A stretch of DNA of 64,000 nt from Pristionchus mayeri (Eukaryota > Nematoda > Chromadorea > Rhabditida > Neodiplogasteridae): the NCBI GenBank assembly GCA_036245805.1, contig BTRK01000004.1:37412907-37476906 (forward strand), read 5' to 3'. Below, piece after piece: positions 22,977 to 34,811 of this stretch; position 1 is the stretch's first letter; each line of letters opens with the position of its first letter. A model generated the notes under the pieces. That model ran no database searches. It was not told where the DNA came from and saw only the letters and a list, made by a program, of their open reading frames with translations. The position numbers were made by a program, and so were the translations under genes.

Positions 22977-24076
22977 CTGGAGAAAGAGTGACGTCATCAT
23001 TAGGAAATCGTGACGTCATAATAAAAACGATCGCAAAATGAGTGGAAAAGAGGAACGATTCAGGCGAGAAAGAGGCGAGAGAGCGCGCAAAAGTGAGAGA
23101 ACGAAGTCATCCTTAGGCATTCGGCTAATTAGAGATTGTGGTGGGGAAAGAGAAAGTGAGGGCTCTTCACGGATCAAATTTCGCAGGTTTGCCAATAATT
23201 CCTGAGACTTCTTGCAGCAATTGGCAATTAGAGTCGTCGGCAAGGGGCTGGACGAGTGGCCACTGTTCAACTACAATAATAATTATTGTTGAGATTAGAT
23301 GAAAAGATAAGACCAGAACGACTACGATCCTCTAGAATTCAAAGTGACTGTGAAACAAAATCGTAGATTCGGAAACTGCGCGATGGCCGACATTGCGTAA
23401 CAAGAAATCCATAAAAAGAACATACTCTTAATTCAGCGTTCTCTCTCTTATCACAAGCGAGAGAGCACAGATTTCAAAGAAACGATTACACCCTTACCTA
23501 GCACCATTAGTGCTCCAAGAGGGAGAGGGAGTGAGGAGGTCCAAGGAGGAGGTGAGGAAGTCCAAGAGGGAGTGCACCATGAGTGCTCCAAGTATATAGA
23601 GGCGAACAGTGTTTCCATTCAAACACACTCTTGCCTTGGAGGCCAAAGTGTGCAAGATCAAAGACAGACAAGATAATTGAGTACATTAGCGTGTGCCAAG
23701 TCGGCGTGCACCCTCCTCACTTCATGTGCTCTCTCGCCGGTCAGAGAAAGCAAGAGAGTGCGTGAAACGGGGAGAGTAGTCGCCTAGATTGCCCGTCACT
23801 AGAGTACATGCGTCCGTGCTGGCTAGGAGGTCAATGACGATGTGAATGATGCCCGAGCCATGTATCAATAGTATGAACTGGGGAGGGATAGGCATGCAAT
23901 GATAGTCTTCATTCTGCGACCTATATCACCTGCCATTTGAGATAGCACACCAATCTGCCCGCTTTGGTAAGGAAGTCGATGAAATGTGAATATCCGAGTC
24001 ATGCGTCAATAGTGTTAACTAGGGATGGATAGGCATGGAAAATACTCTTTTTGTACAGGATTCTGTTGCCAGAATC
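22977..24076. other. Repeat-rich stretch beside a retroelement LTR, no gene
   Basis: No coding exon was supported; the missing first exon of the RIC-3-like gene may lie here. About 23,800-23,925 and 23,935-24,050 contain a diverged direct repeat of roughly 130 bp (blocks around 'atcaatagtatgaactgggg' and 'gtcaatagtgttaactaggg'). Just before 24,076 the minus strand reads CTGGCAACAGAATCC, which could be the primer-binding site of the adjacent BEL/Pao LTR. Confidence 0.4.
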
Positions 24077-24639
24077 TGTTAATGGAATGTAAAGGACAAG
24101 GGGTGATAATAAAATAACTTTAGGGCGAAGAAGCTAATAAATAAACAAGAGTTTGGGAATGGAATTTATTTGATTAATGAGGGGCAAGTGTACCTGTATT
24201 ATTGAAGAGGAGAATGGAGTGAAGAGTCGATCGATCAATGTTGACGTCGATCGATGGATGGGCGGTTTAAGTCGGACGAGGTGAACCGCGTCTGACAATG
24301 AAGCGTAATGAACGTGGGATGGATGAATGATGGCACGCAAATGATTATGCAATGCTTGGGAATGACATGAAAGGAAAGAAAAAAGGATGAGAGGAAGTAC
24401 GTGACTCGGCACGTAATCGATCAACAACAGCGAAAAAGGAAAATTCGACGCCAAGCCCTGAGTAACTCGCCTGAGTATCGAGAAACCCCAGTGCTAAAGC
24501 GAGCGCAGAATGCCTCAGACAACTTGGCGAAGTACGGTACTCGAGTTTGGCTTGTGAATCGAGAAGTGGTTGTATAAAAATATGATTATTATTGATTTTG
24601 AGTGAATGTATTGTAGTAGCGAAGTGAGCTTTCGCTACA
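24077..24639 (-). mobile_element. Probable BEL/Pao long terminal repeat
   Basis: On the minus strand the block starts TGTAGCGAAAGCTCAC right after CTCCCCCGAG and ends near CATTAACA, so it begins TG and ends CA. It contains a TATA-like TTTTTATACAACC and several AATAAA-type signals toward its end. A possible primer-binding site follows. No second identical copy lies in the window, so the borders are inferred. Confidence 0.45.
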
Positions 24640-24985
24640 CTCGGGGGAGACGAAGAAAGGAGAAGGAAAGAAGTGATTGATGTAAAATGACTTATGAGAA
24701 TGAATTAGCATATGATGCTTTTATGCGAGTGACTCACGAAAGGAGAAACATCGTTCAAACGGTGAATGGAGCGAGCCGAACAAACGGAAGGTATAAAACG
24801 CAAATTAAGCGACAGGTTAACAACTTAAAGTCAAATTAGTACAACATGCCCAAAGGCCTGATTGAAACAACTGGGAACAGCGTAGAATGGGGGAAACAAT
24901 TTTACAGTTTGCCAATCTGGCCGATGTTAACAAGAGAGGGAAACTCCAAGGGCTCCAATTGGGAGGTAGAATTCTTCGTAACCTT

Positions 24986-25633
24986 TTAGGGCTGTAGCTC
25001 CGGGTTACGAGGACAGAAGTGCTGCTGGTGGCGGAGTCCGCGGCCCTGCTCGTCCTTACACCCTCGGACACACACATCTGGCTCGCAAGAGGCTGAGTGT
25101 GCGGCGTTCTTGATACGGAAACATCGAAGACACTGATTCGGAGCCATGAGGGAAAGGCGGGTGGAAATGCTCGTGACATGGGAACAATTGCGGGAGTAAT
25201 GGATCGTCGAATTACAGAAAGTACATTTTACAGTCTGAGCGATATGGAATGGCTTGGAAATGGGGTTAGTGCGAGGAGCAATGGGAGATCGACTACGATC
25301 TCTTGAATGAGTGGGACGGTCCAGTGAATTCGGGGTACGAAACTGTGAAAGAGGGGCAATGCTAATGCGAGGGGTATGAGGAGTGGAGATTGAATGGGAG
25401 TGGTTGGGGGAAGGCTGAGTGGTCTTACTCAAAATGGCATAGAGGGAGAGGGACATCGAGCCGAGCTCGTTCTTGATGAGCTTCGACTCATTGGAGACGT
25501 GAGCCTTGAGATAGTTGAGATCCTCTTTGAGACTCTTTATCTCCTCACGACTCTTGTAAAGTTCAGAATGGAGAGAATCGAAGCAGGACTCGATGAAATC
25601 CTGAAAGGAAAAGATAAATGAACTGATAGACAT
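24986..25633 (-). CDS. BEL/Pao-type Gag fragment with zinc knuckles, 215 aa
   Basis: The frame begins MSISSFIFSFQDFIE, followed by a coiled-coil-like stretch (SREEIKSLKEDLNYLKAHV), a serine/proline/arginine-rich linker, and a C-terminal cysteine/histidine region: CTFCNSTIHYSRNC, then CLRCFRIKNAAHSASC with a further CVRGC. Paired knuckles of this spacing are typical of BEL/Pao Gag proteins. The frame then runs out without protease or polymerase, and LTR-like sequence follows within about 350 bp, so polymerase has been deleted from this copy. Confidence 0.65.
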   Translation of the reverse strand: MSISSFIFSFQDFIESCFDSLHSELYKSREEIKSLKEDLNYLKAHVSNESKLIKNELGSMSLSLYAILSKTTQPSPNHSHSISTPHTPRISIAPLSQFRTPNSLDRPTHSRDRSRSPIAPRTNPISKPFHIAQTVKCTFCNSTIHYSRNCSHVTSISTRLSLMAPNQCLRCFRIKNAAHSASCEPDVCVRGCKDEQGRGLRHQQHFCPRNPELQP

Positions 25634-25933
25634 GATGGTTTGACTGATATTGAGAATGTGATAGAGATAATAAAAAGGGAGTTTCGTGATTATAAAAATA
25701 TGAAATACTGGACTGATGGATTTGAGGGACGAGATTCAATTATTACCTTAGTGGAGTAGTCGTCGTACGACGTGAATCACTGCCTCTTGGTCCATCTTCA
25801 ACTTTTCTTCATGATCGACCGACTGAATGGAAATGATAAGTGAATAGAATGGAATAAATGATTGTATTATAATTTCAGTGTGTATGCACAGTGGAATCCT
25901 CGGGGGAGGTTAAAGGGGGGAGGGCAGTGATTC

Positions 25934-26734
25934 CTAATTGCGCCGCGCTGAGCTCTTGGATCTAGTGACCATGGGATGGGATGCTTGTCCTACTGGGCCC
26001 ACAGGGTGTGTATTTTCTGATGAGTGAATCTCAAGTGGGATCAGAAGATTGAGAGGTCTCTCGATTGTCCTGCCGGCATGTGATCGCAGCGTGGCCGAAG
26101 TATCAGTGAGTGAGAGGATCTTCGCCATTTTCCAGGATGATCTCGGCGTAGTTCCACTCTCGTCTACCACTAGGACAATGGAACCAATTTTGGGGACGGA
26201 ACTGGATGATCGGTTAGACTGTTGTGGGTCGGATGAATGATTCTGCGAATCTCTGAGGGTGATGAGGTACTCACTATGCCATCTTCTCCAGAACGATTCA
26301 ACGATTTTGATCGATCGTCTGAGCTGTTTCATTGCTGCTTCTCTGCTTGAGTTTTCCTCTTCTGGAGGAATGTAGTCGTCACTATCAGTGAGGGTGAGTG
26401 AGCAACCAAGGACGGAACTGGGCAGTATGAGATCGATAGGTCTAAGGATGGGACCAGAGAAAGACTGGATGTCATCTGATGAAACGTATGTAAGAGGTCT
26501 CGAATTGAGGAGCGCCTCAACTTCACAAGTAAACGTGTCGAATTCGTCTCTGGTGAGTTTCTTCTTCCCTATGGAACGGGAGAATGATTCCTTGATGATT
26601 TTGATGAGTCTCTTGTAGATTCCTCCCTTCCATGGAGAATGGGCAGTGGTGAAGTTCCAAGTGATCCCTAGTGAGGAGAAAAGTGTGTTGATCTCAGGGT
26701 CGATCTCAGATTTCTCAGAAGACCGTGTCGGCAA
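25934..26734 (-). pseudogene. BEL/Pao integrase C-terminal fragment, 266 aa
   Basis: The frame contains the integrase core end and C-terminal region: ITWNFTTAHSPWKGGIYKRL, VEALLNSRPLTYVSSD, FWRRWHSEYL and IGSIVLVVDESG, ending SKSSARRN. These are diagnostic of BEL/Pao integrases (W-GG-RL-K, L-SRPLT, W--W--EYL, G--V---D). The upstream half, including the first catalytic aspartates, is absent; a foldback MITE starts at that break. On this strand integrase lies 5' of the Gag fragment, the reverse of element order, so the locus is rearranged or made of two elements. Confidence 0.75.
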
Positions 26735-27019
26735 TAATTAATTTCATTTTTTGAAGTTAATTTTGAGAATTCTGATTGGATATGGTTGTAAATATTGTTT
26801 TCGCAATATGTTGCATAAACTGAACATTACCGTTTCTAAATTTCTGAAATTTTTGCGATTTGAAAATTTTTGATTTTTGAAAAATTGTTCAAACGGTCAC
26901 TTTTCCATATGTAATTGATTCATCATATTAGGAAAACATTATTTACAACCATATCCAATCACAATTCTCAAAACTAACTTCAAAAATCAATTTAAATATT
27001 ACCGACACTGTCTTCTGAG
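26713..27019. repeat. Foldback MITE interrupting the BEL/Pao integrase
   Basis: Inverted arms pair 'tctcagaagaccgtgtcgg' (left) with 'ccgacactgtcttctgag' (right), and 'gattggatatggttgtaaat' with its near-complement at 26,942-26,962. The termini resemble the CAGTGTCGGTAATATT-type ends of nematode Tc1/mariner-derived MITEs. No coding capacity. Confidence 0.65.
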
Positions 27020-27529
27020 CCATTTTCGGGTCTCAAAAAACTAGAGACGTGATATATTAGAGGGACATGTTCCACCAATTTTCATTCACGTCGATGCACG
27101 CTACAAAGTGGCTACAGTTGAGGAGTCAAGTTATCTCGAAATTTTGAGTTTACATCGTTCAAATTTGAGAAATTGTGATGTGAAAAATATGATTTTTCTA
27201 AAATATGGACATCTCCGGTTTTTTCAACTGAATTTGATGTTTCATATAAGTAATTATAATAAAACAGTAAAAAATCGACAAATGGACTTTGTTTCGTGAA
27301 GAATAATAATTGCGAATATTTGAAATGATCGAATTTTCGATGATTTTCGCCTTTTTTGGGCAAATTCCCAGGCACAATTGGCTCGGCGCTATTTTGTTCT
27401 TAATAGAGTAATGTACGTAGATTCTGAAACTGATCTCTGTTTACACGAAATGGGGGGTCCCCGAGCCGCTAGAAGTTATTTTCTCATTTTGAAATCGCTT
27501 TATCACATTTTTCGATCTGATATTGTTGT
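27020..27529. other. AT-rich spacer, no gene
   Basis: No coding exon or repeat border was recognised between the MITE and the Ty3/gypsy element, apart from a possible continuation of TIR-like sequence at the left edge. Confidence 0.4.
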
Positions 27530-27534
27530 AATAG

Positions 27535-27772
27535 TGCTGTGTATGACCCCATTATTGCAAAGCCGTAACTATATCCGTATTTAGGTGTGGTGCACTCCTA
27601 GTAATTCTCGTTGTCAGCACCACACCCCCTCCTAACCCGCGCCGGAGACTGACCCCTATTCTGGTTCCTTCCTTCCCCCCACGTTTCGTGGTGGATTCGT
27701 CTCTTCTATTTTACCGTCGCCGATAAAGCTTCATAATTCACTCCGCTCCCTCAAGTATCCAAGGACACAACA
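27535..27772 (+). repeat. 5' LTR of the Ty3/gypsy element
   Basis: A 238-bp terminal repeat, nearly identical to 32,487-32,723 and to the mirrored copy at 37,449-37,685. It carries the element promoter and polyadenylation functions by family knowledge; no TATA box is obvious. Confidence 0.92.
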
Positions 27773-28161
27773 TTGTGGCGTTCAGGATTGTTTGAAGACT
27801 CAAGATAAAGGTTGAATTTATTTATTTTCCTTTTTCTTTTTTCTTTCTTATTCCCTTGCTATTAAATCGGATTCTGTGTGTGATCCGTCAGAGCATCTCT
27901 GTGTGTGGGTGCTCTGCTTTATATACCGTTCAACCATCTGTGTGTGTGGCTGTGAACGAGACCTGAATTGAATTTTCGTTTTGTGCACGAAATTTTTATT
28001 TTGGCTAGGTGAACTCTGTGTGACAAACGTAAATTCATTCACTGAATTTCGTTTTGTGTACACGAAGTGCTGCCAAAAATTCTGATTTTGGGCAGAGAAC
28101 TTGTCGAGTAACAAACGATTTTTCAGTCGCGTTGTGAGGCGTGCAGCAGACGAGTGACACG

Positions 28162-29340
28162 ATGGGCGAAGAAGTCCCAGCCTACATGCAGGCATTCTGT
28201 AAGTCGATCTCGAAAATGCAGGAGAGCATGGTGAGTATGCAGAGAGAGAATAATGAGAGATATACTGCTCTTTTCGAGAAACTCACCGTTACTGAGAATC
28301 GAGGAGAGGGAGCAGGTGTGGGAGAAAATAGTGGAGTGAGTGTGACCAATCCCGTGGGACCATCTATCGATGATATCGAGTGAATTGGGGATTGAGAAGA
28401 GGATGAGGACGATTGCACGATCGAGAAGAGAGAGAGAGAGAGAGACGGATTGGAAAGAGATGAAGAGATGGAAGAGGGGAGGAGAGGACGGAGACTGGTG
28501 AGACACCTCAATGGGAAGTGGAATACACAGTATAGAGATCACAAGGCTCCCGATGACGTCATGCAAGTGTCGTTCGAGGATACCGTAACTACTCTCAAGA
28601 GCCTCTTTGGCAAGAAGGAATCGGACTTCGAACTGCGTGTCCGTTTCTTCAATCAGAGATTGTCGACCATGGGAAGCACAGATGTGATGAAATTCGCATC
28701 TGAGGTGAACCGACTGTACCAGAAAGGTAATCTGAAGTTGATTACCGAGGACCACATGAAGATTACGATCTTCCTGGCTGGCTTAGGTCTTCCGAACCAG
28801 AAGGGACTGCGTGCCCATCTGTTCAATGAAGTCGGAAAGAAGCCTACCATCACGTTCAAGGAGCTGCTTGAGAAGGACTCCACGATGAGAGCACTCGAGC
28901 GTGACGTGGCCGTGGTACAGAAGGGTGCAACCATGATGGTCCGTTCGTACGGTAAGAATGATAAGAAGAAGAATGAGAGGAACAAGAACCCCGAGAGACA
29001 TCAGAAGCCCAATCTCAGATGTCAGTTCTGTGATAAGAAGGGTCACAAGGAGACTGAATGTTGGACCAAGAATCCAGATAAGAGACCGAGAGGTGGTGCA
29101 CAACGCAACTACTCATTGCGAGCAGTGGACTGCAACCTCATCGAGGGAAATCGAGTCTATGTGACTGAGAAGGTCCATGAGCAGGATATCGAGTTCCAAC
29201 TAGATACTGGATCGGACATTACACTCATCTCGGAGTGTGACTGGAAGGACATGGGACGTCCCAAGTTGGACTCATCTCCTTCCTGCATGGTCACCTGTGC
29301 CAATGGACAGGGCGTGAATGTTCTCGGGCGATTCAGGTAG
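28162..29340 (+). pseudogene. Gag-protease frame of the Ty3/gypsy element, with two in-frame TGA codons
   Basis: From MGEEVPAYMQAFCKS at 28,162 the frame runs to TGA at 28,381 and a second TGA at 28,393, then continues in the same frame to TAG at 29,338. The second part has the capsid-like region (FEDTVTTLKSLFGKKESDFE), a CCHC zinc knuckle CQFCDKKGHKETEC near 29,020, and a retroviral-type aspartic protease active site FQLDTGSDITLI near 29,190. Either the two TGA codons are mutations, or the segment between them is spliced out or translation restarts. The frame overlaps the polymerase frame, which lies one register away, as often seen at gag-pol junctions. Confidence 0.75.
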
Positions 29341-31190
29341 TCACGTGGAGTACTGTGGAATGGAGAGTGACGAGTGGGTCCACGTCACCTCAAGACCGAT
29401 TCGACTAGTCGGCAATGATTGGTTCTTCAAGCTGGACTTGAAGAGAGCGTTCTCTGAGCATGAGAACGATACGGTAGTCAACCACATCAAGTCAATCCCG
29501 GAAGACTACACGACCTGGGTTCGAGAGAATTACCCAGAGCTTTGTGAGCCTGGACTAGGCAAGTACAACAAATCTGCAGCAAAGTTGTACGTGAAACCGG
29601 GCGTGAAGCCGGTGTTCAGAAACAAGCGGCCAGTGCCGTATGCCAGCCAGCAGGTGTGTGACGACGAGATCGATCGATTTTGTGAGATGGGAGTGATCAA
29701 GAAGTTTGAGCACTCGGATTGGGCGGCTCCATTCTTGCTAGTCGCGAAGAAGAATGGGGGTAAGAGACTCTGTGCCGATTTCAAGACAGGTCTGAATGAC
29801 TGTCTGGAAGACTTCTCTCATCCGCTTTCTTCTCTTCATCCGCTCAAGCTTCCGGAAGACATCTTCGCATCTCTGAATGGCGGAAGGGTCTTCTCCACGA
29901 TCGATTTCAGTGATGCGTATCTCCAAGTTGAAGTGGACGAGGAAGCCAAGAAGCTTCTCGTCATCAATACGCATCGTGGACTGTACCAGTACCAAAGATT
30001 ACCGTTCGGAGTGAAACCAGCTCCAGGCATTTTCCAATCAGTAATGGACCAGATGCTGGTAGGAATGCCAAGGACAGTGGCATACTTGGATGATGTCATT
30101 GTGAATGGGAGGACGAATGAAGAGCACGACGAGAATCTGATGAGAGTTCTCGAGAAAGTTCGCGATTCTGGATTCAGAATTCGCCCCGAGAAGTGTGCGT
30201 TCGGACAGAATGAAGTCCACTTCCTTGGATTCATTGTGAATGAATCTGGACGTCGGCCCGATCCGAAGAAGGTGCAAGCACTGAAGGAGATGCCCGAGCC
30301 AAAGGATCTCGCTCAGACCAGATCGTTTCTGGGAGGAGCCAATTATTACGGTGCATACGTTCCCAACATGACGGAAATCAGAGTTCCGTTGGACAGATTG
30401 CTCAAGAAAGATTCCAAATGGGAATGGACTGAGGAGTGTCGGAAAGCATTCCAGAAGATGAGAGATGCCATCAGCGCAGATACTGTGCTCGCCCACTACG
30501 ATCCCTCCGAGGAGATCATCGTGGCTGCCGATGCCAGTCAGTACGGTATTGGAGCTGTGATCAGTCATCGTTACAAGGATGGAACTGAGAGACCAGTGGT
30601 GTATGCGTCGAGGCGTCTAAATGATCCGATACGAGACCCGATACGCACAGATCGAGAAGTAGGCGCTTGCGCTGACCTTCTCTCTCAAGAAGTTTCACAA
30701 ATTCGTCTATGGAAGGAAGTTCCTTCTTCAGACCGATCACCGGCCGTTGTTGTCAGTTTTCGGTGGGAAGAACGGAATCCCAGTGCATTCCGCAAACCGA
30801 TTGCAGAGATGGGCATTGTTCATGTTGAACTACAATTTCGAAATCGAGTACGTGAACACGAACAGTTTCGGAAAAGCTGATATGCTATCCAGACTGATCC
30901 GAGAATATACTCGAGAAGACGAGGATGTAGTAATCGCCCATGTAGCAATCGAGACCCATGTGGAGAATCTGCTGATGAATGGAGTGAGGGCAACGCCCGT
31001 CACTGTGCGAGACATCCGAGAGTGTACCAAGAAGGATTCGTACCTGCAACTGATCCAGAAGTATCTGGACGAAGGCTGGCCAGTGAAGCCGCCGAAGGAC
31101 CAGTTGGTACTACCGTACTACCAGAAGAGAGAATCGATTTCGTCTGTTAGTGGATGCCTCATGATGGCAGATCCCTGCAAGGCTCAGAGA
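29341..31190 (+). pseudogene. Ty3/gypsy reverse transcriptase-RNase H, frameshifted
   Basis: The reverse transcriptase core is readable: NKRPVPYASQQVCDDEIDRF, MGVIKKFEHSDWAAPFLLV, KKNGGKRLCADFKTGLND, FSTIDFSDAYLQVEVDE, LPFGVKPAPGIFQSVMD and the catalytic YLDDVIV near 30,085. RNase H begins with VAADASQYGIGAVISH. Near 30,640-30,660 the frame breaks and the expected glutamate of an IEKEALA motif is a TAG. RNase H resumes in another frame (LLSVFGGKNG, ADMLSRLI). A further shift near 31,165 separates it from integrase. The same lesions occur in the mirrored copy, so they predate the palindrome. Confidence 0.85.
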
Positions 31191-32421
31191 AGCAGTCCTC
31201 AAGGAACTGCACAGAGGACACCCTGGAATAGTGCGCATGAAGTCGCTTGCGCGTTCCCATGTGTACTGGCCTGGAGTTGACCAGAGTGTCGAGAGCATTG
31301 TCAGATGTTGTGAAGGCTGTGCCAGCGCTGCAAAGAACCCGAGCAAAGTGAGCCCAGTGCCGTGGCCAGAGACAAAGAAGCCGATGGAGCGAATCCACAT
31401 GGATTTCGCTGGTCCGATGAATGGACGGCACTACTTGATCATCGTGGATGTTCACAGTAGATGGCCAGAGGTTATCACCATGGAGAGGATCACGGCAGAA
31501 GCGACCGTGAAAGCAGTGCGTGACTACGTATCGAGATACGGTAGTCCAGAAACAATTGTCAGTGACAATGGAACTCAGTTCAAGTCGGAGAAGCTGAGAT
31601 CATTCTGTGCAGAATATGGAATCTGTCAAGTATTCTCACCTCCATATCATCCTCAGAGCAATGGACAAGCTGAGCGCTTTGTCGATACGTTCAAGAGATC
31701 GCTGCTGAAGATGAGAGGAGAGGGTCCAGAGGACGAGAATGTGCAGAAGTTCGTGATGATGTACCGCTGTACACCAAATCATCAGCTGAAAATGAGTTCC
31801 CCCGCTGAGATTTTCCTAGGAAGGAAGATGCGATTCCGTCTCACTCTCTTATCACCCAAAGAGGGGGAGGAAAGGGAGAGAAGAGATGATGAATTGGTGA
31901 AAAGAGAGTTCGCCAAGGGAGATGCAGTTTTCTACCGAGATCGTGATGGTCCAAATCGCGAGAAATGGACGGAGGCTACAGTACTCAAGAAGATGGGGAG
32001 AGTACTGTATGAAATTCAGAAAGTGAGTGGAACCACTGTGGTGGCCCACGCTAATCAGCTGAAGAAGCGCAGTGTGCGTGATGAAAGTGATCCACTGAGT
32101 GTGTTGATCGAGAGCTTCGACCTGAGTCGAAACGTAATCGCTGACGAGCGAATGCCGACTCCGCCTGCCACGCCAGCCATGCCAACTTCACCGATCCGTG
32201 CCGCCACGCCCGAGTTCAATGATGCTCCGCCGCCCGTCGTGCCCCGAGTCGAGCCAGAGAAAGACGCGCCAACCGAGAAGAAGACTGTAATCGAGCCCAA
32301 GAAGGAAGACAAGAAGGTTGATTCCCAGTCCGAAGACCCAAATCCCGGACGTCCTACCCGAGTTCGTAAAGCCCCTAATCGTCTCACTGTCACCACCACT
32401 AAGGGCCAATCTTACTCGTAA
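31190..32421 (+). CDS. Ty3/gypsy integrase frame
   Basis: Catalyses insertion of the element cDNA. The zinc-binding HHCC region shows HRGHPGIVRMKSLAR...VYWPGVD and CCEGCASAAK. The DDE core shows MDFAGPMNGRHY, VSDNGTQFKSE and NGQAERFVDTFKRS with the catalytic Asp, Asp and Glu present. A C-terminal extension is proline-rich (PTPPATPAMPTSP), then lysine/glutamate-rich, ending KGQSYS at 32,421, only 65 bp before the 3' LTR. The frame is open from about 31,170, but it lies one register away from RNase H, so it is not translated as part of an intact polyprotein. Confidence 0.88.
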
Positions 32422-32486
32422 CTCGTTATTATCTGTACCATAATGTCATGTCAGATATTCCCCTATTTCATATCTTACGGCGGAGG

Positions 32487-32723
32487 TGCTGTGTATGACC
32501 CCATTATTGCAAAGCCGTAACTATATCCGTATTTAGGTGTGGTGCACTCCTAGTAATTCTCGTTGTCATCACCACACCCCCTCCTAACCCGCGCCGGAGA
32601 CTGGCCCCTATTCTGGTTCCTGCCTTCCCCCACGTTTCGTGGTGGATTCGTCTCTTCTATTTTACCGTCGCCGATAAAGCTTCATAATTCACTCCGCTCC
32701 CTCAAGTACCCAAGGACACAACA
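32487..32723 (+). repeat. 3' LTR of the Ty3/gypsy element
   Basis: A 237-bp terminal repeat beginning TGCTGTGTATG and ending ACACAACA, followed directly by the aatag target duplication. Confidence 0.92.
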
Positions 32724-32728
32724 AATAG

Positions 32729-34370
32729 GATGTTGTTGTCAATAGGGAAGTTGTTTGAAATAATTTTACGAACATTTTGAGCCCAAAATCACCACTCTAG
32801 CTCATCTGGGAGCCGATATATGGTAGAGCCGGGAGCGGAACCGGAAAATGCCTAAACGCCGGTTCCAGAAAAAACGGCCAACGCCAAAAGTTTTCTCGTA
32901 TCCAATATACTCTGGAATAATTATCTCGTGGATACTGCTAAAAGTCGGGGCTCCTGGTGCCGCAGGGGTTCCGTTTTCATGCAATCTCTCAGAAGACTCG
33001 TGATAAGATCAAAGAACAAGGGGTCAAAATTGCATACTGTAACATCAAGCTGCTGTAGGATGGGTGTTGCTCTTCGAGGTAGTCGGATTCCAGGTGGGAC
33101 CCGATAGCTAAGGAGGGTACTGTAGCAGTGCGGTAGTGTGCATTGTTGTATCTACTGTATTGATACAAGGGATTATTTTTTTCGAATAAAAAAACGAAGA
33201 TACACAAACGCTTACATTTATTTTAAAAATTGCTCACCACGTGAAAAACACATTTAAGGCCGTTTTACGCGACAAAATAATGAAATCACGCAAATTTCTG
33301 GTTTCTAGCTTGAAAATGTTCCACTCTCTCAACATTCCATACCATCTAGGTGGTGGTTTTAAGTTCTGCCTTATATTCAAAAACGTTAAAATCATACTAT
33401 TGTCATGAAAGCATACGTCATTTTTTATAATAATAATAATAATTTATCTACGCCCGAGGCGCGACGAAACTGTAGGTACATGAGTGATCAAATAACAAGG
33501 AATTATGTAATGCATCGTAGTGGCACTAGCCATCACCTGCACAAATTTCATATCGTTTCATCAATTGTTTGCCGAGTTACGAGCAGAAGTCTAGGAGCAG
33601 CCTTCATGCAGCCTGGCTTAACCGGTTGAGATGGAGCAAAATGAAGTTGACCACGATGATCAGCACCCTTGACTACCCCTTTTTGCAAATTTTCGAAAAT
33701 TTGTTGGGCCAAAATTTGTTGTGTTTGTTCGAATCTTACGCAAACGGTCTCATATATGCCTGCTATAGCTCCTGATCACCGAGAGATCCTTTTTATTATA
33801 TCTACACGTCGCAAATCGATTGGCCATCGATTGATCTCAACTGCATGCTTTTTTGTTCCAATTCTGAAACTTATCTCAATTCTCTCCACTGTGCGTCTTC
33901 TATGAAAGACTTTTCGACTCGGTATGCTTGGCAAAGTACATCATTTCCTGAAATTTGAAACCTGAAAGCCGGTGCAGCCGTGGTGCAAGTAGTTCCTTTT
34001 GACGTTTTTGTTAATAATGCTATCACACATGAGGCAATTTACTTGAAATTTGTTCAGTAGGTGCATTTGACTCTCACGGCTCGTTACAAACAGACTTAAG
34101 AAGCACGCAGCGCACCAACGCGTCGAGCCACTCCCTCTCGTCGGCGAGAAGCCTGCCTATATGGCGGGGCGAGATTTGCGAAATTTGAGTGATTTCATTA
34201 TTTTGTCGCGTAAAACGCCCTTAAATGTGTTTTTCACGTGGTGAGCTGTGTTTTTCAATCATAACTTTATCTTCAAAACACAGCAATGAAAAAATAGTGA
34301 AGGCTAGTGAAAGACATAAGGCATGGATGTAATTACATAAAATAGAAGTGGGGGATTAGACGCTCTTGAG
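32729..34370. repeat. Dispersed repeats flanking the Ty3/gypsy element (left arm)
   Basis: No gene is seen. The stretch has blocks shared with 6.7-16.3 kb: the 'ggcactagccatcacctg' block, the 'cgcacagtggagag' block (inverted) and 'gcgcaccaacgcgtcgagcc', and the 'gccgggagcggaaccgg' motif near 32,828. All are mirrored at 35,802-37,443. Confidence 0.6.
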
Positions 34371-34377
34371 GAGGAGA

Positions 34378-34627
34378 ATGGCGACTTGTCCGAGGTTAAA
34401 AGCAGGTGAAGTTTATCGACTCGCGGCTCGCGTGGCGAAGTTGTTGCAATCGTAAGTTTCACAAAAAAAGGAAGAATGAGTTGAAGGAGAGGTCAGAATC
34501 GGTTCAGCAGTTGTTCATTATGCGCATAATGCACATAGTTTCTAATTATCAGAGCTTACATATTTTTAAGGAGAGAGTGACGGAGAGCATGCAGAGGAAA
34601 CGACCGTGGAAGGCGTCTTTTAATTGA
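34378..34627 (+). repeat. Copy 4 of the MATCPRLK cassette (left arm of P1)
   Basis: The segment 34,378-34,451 encodes the same 24-residue start as copy 1 and ends in GTAAGT. The ERVTESMQRKRPWKASFN 3' end follows, stopping near 34,627. It is mirrored as copy 5 at 35,545-35,794. Confidence 0.5.
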
Positions 34628-34811
34628 TTATTTTGTTTATTCGAAAACTGAATCGTGCAATTTCGAAATGCATTATGTTTCAAGGAAAATGTATTAGCAG
34701 TGTCCGCTTCTTGCCAAGCTTTTGTGTATCTTCTTTTTATATTCGAAAAAATAATGCACACTACCGCACTGCTACAGTACCCTCCTTAGCGATCAGGTCC
34801 CACCTGGAATC

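Larger units (their letters stand above)
27535..32723 (+). mobile_element. Ty3/gypsy LTR retrotransposon, 5.19 kb, with AATAG target duplication
   Basis: LTRs at 27,535-27,772 and 32,487-32,723 begin TGCTGTGTATGACC and end GGACACAACA. They are flanked by the perfect 5-bp target duplication aatag (27,530-27,534 and 32,724-32,728). A putative primer-binding site TGGCGTTCAGGATT starts three bases after the 5' LTR, and a purine-rich GGCGGAGG precedes the 3' LTR. Internal order is Gag, protease, reverse transcriptase, RNase H, integrase, as in Ty3/gypsy. The LTRs differ at only a few positions, so insertion is recent, yet the coding region carries in-frame TGA codons in Gag, a nonsense codon plus frameshift in RNase H, and a frameshift before integrase. 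Confidence 0.93.

Noticed and set aside
27535..32723. Possibility that the Ty3/gypsy element is an infectious retrovirus with env
   Set aside because: Integrase ends 65 bp before the 3' LTR, leaving no room for an envelope gene, and the coding region is broken.
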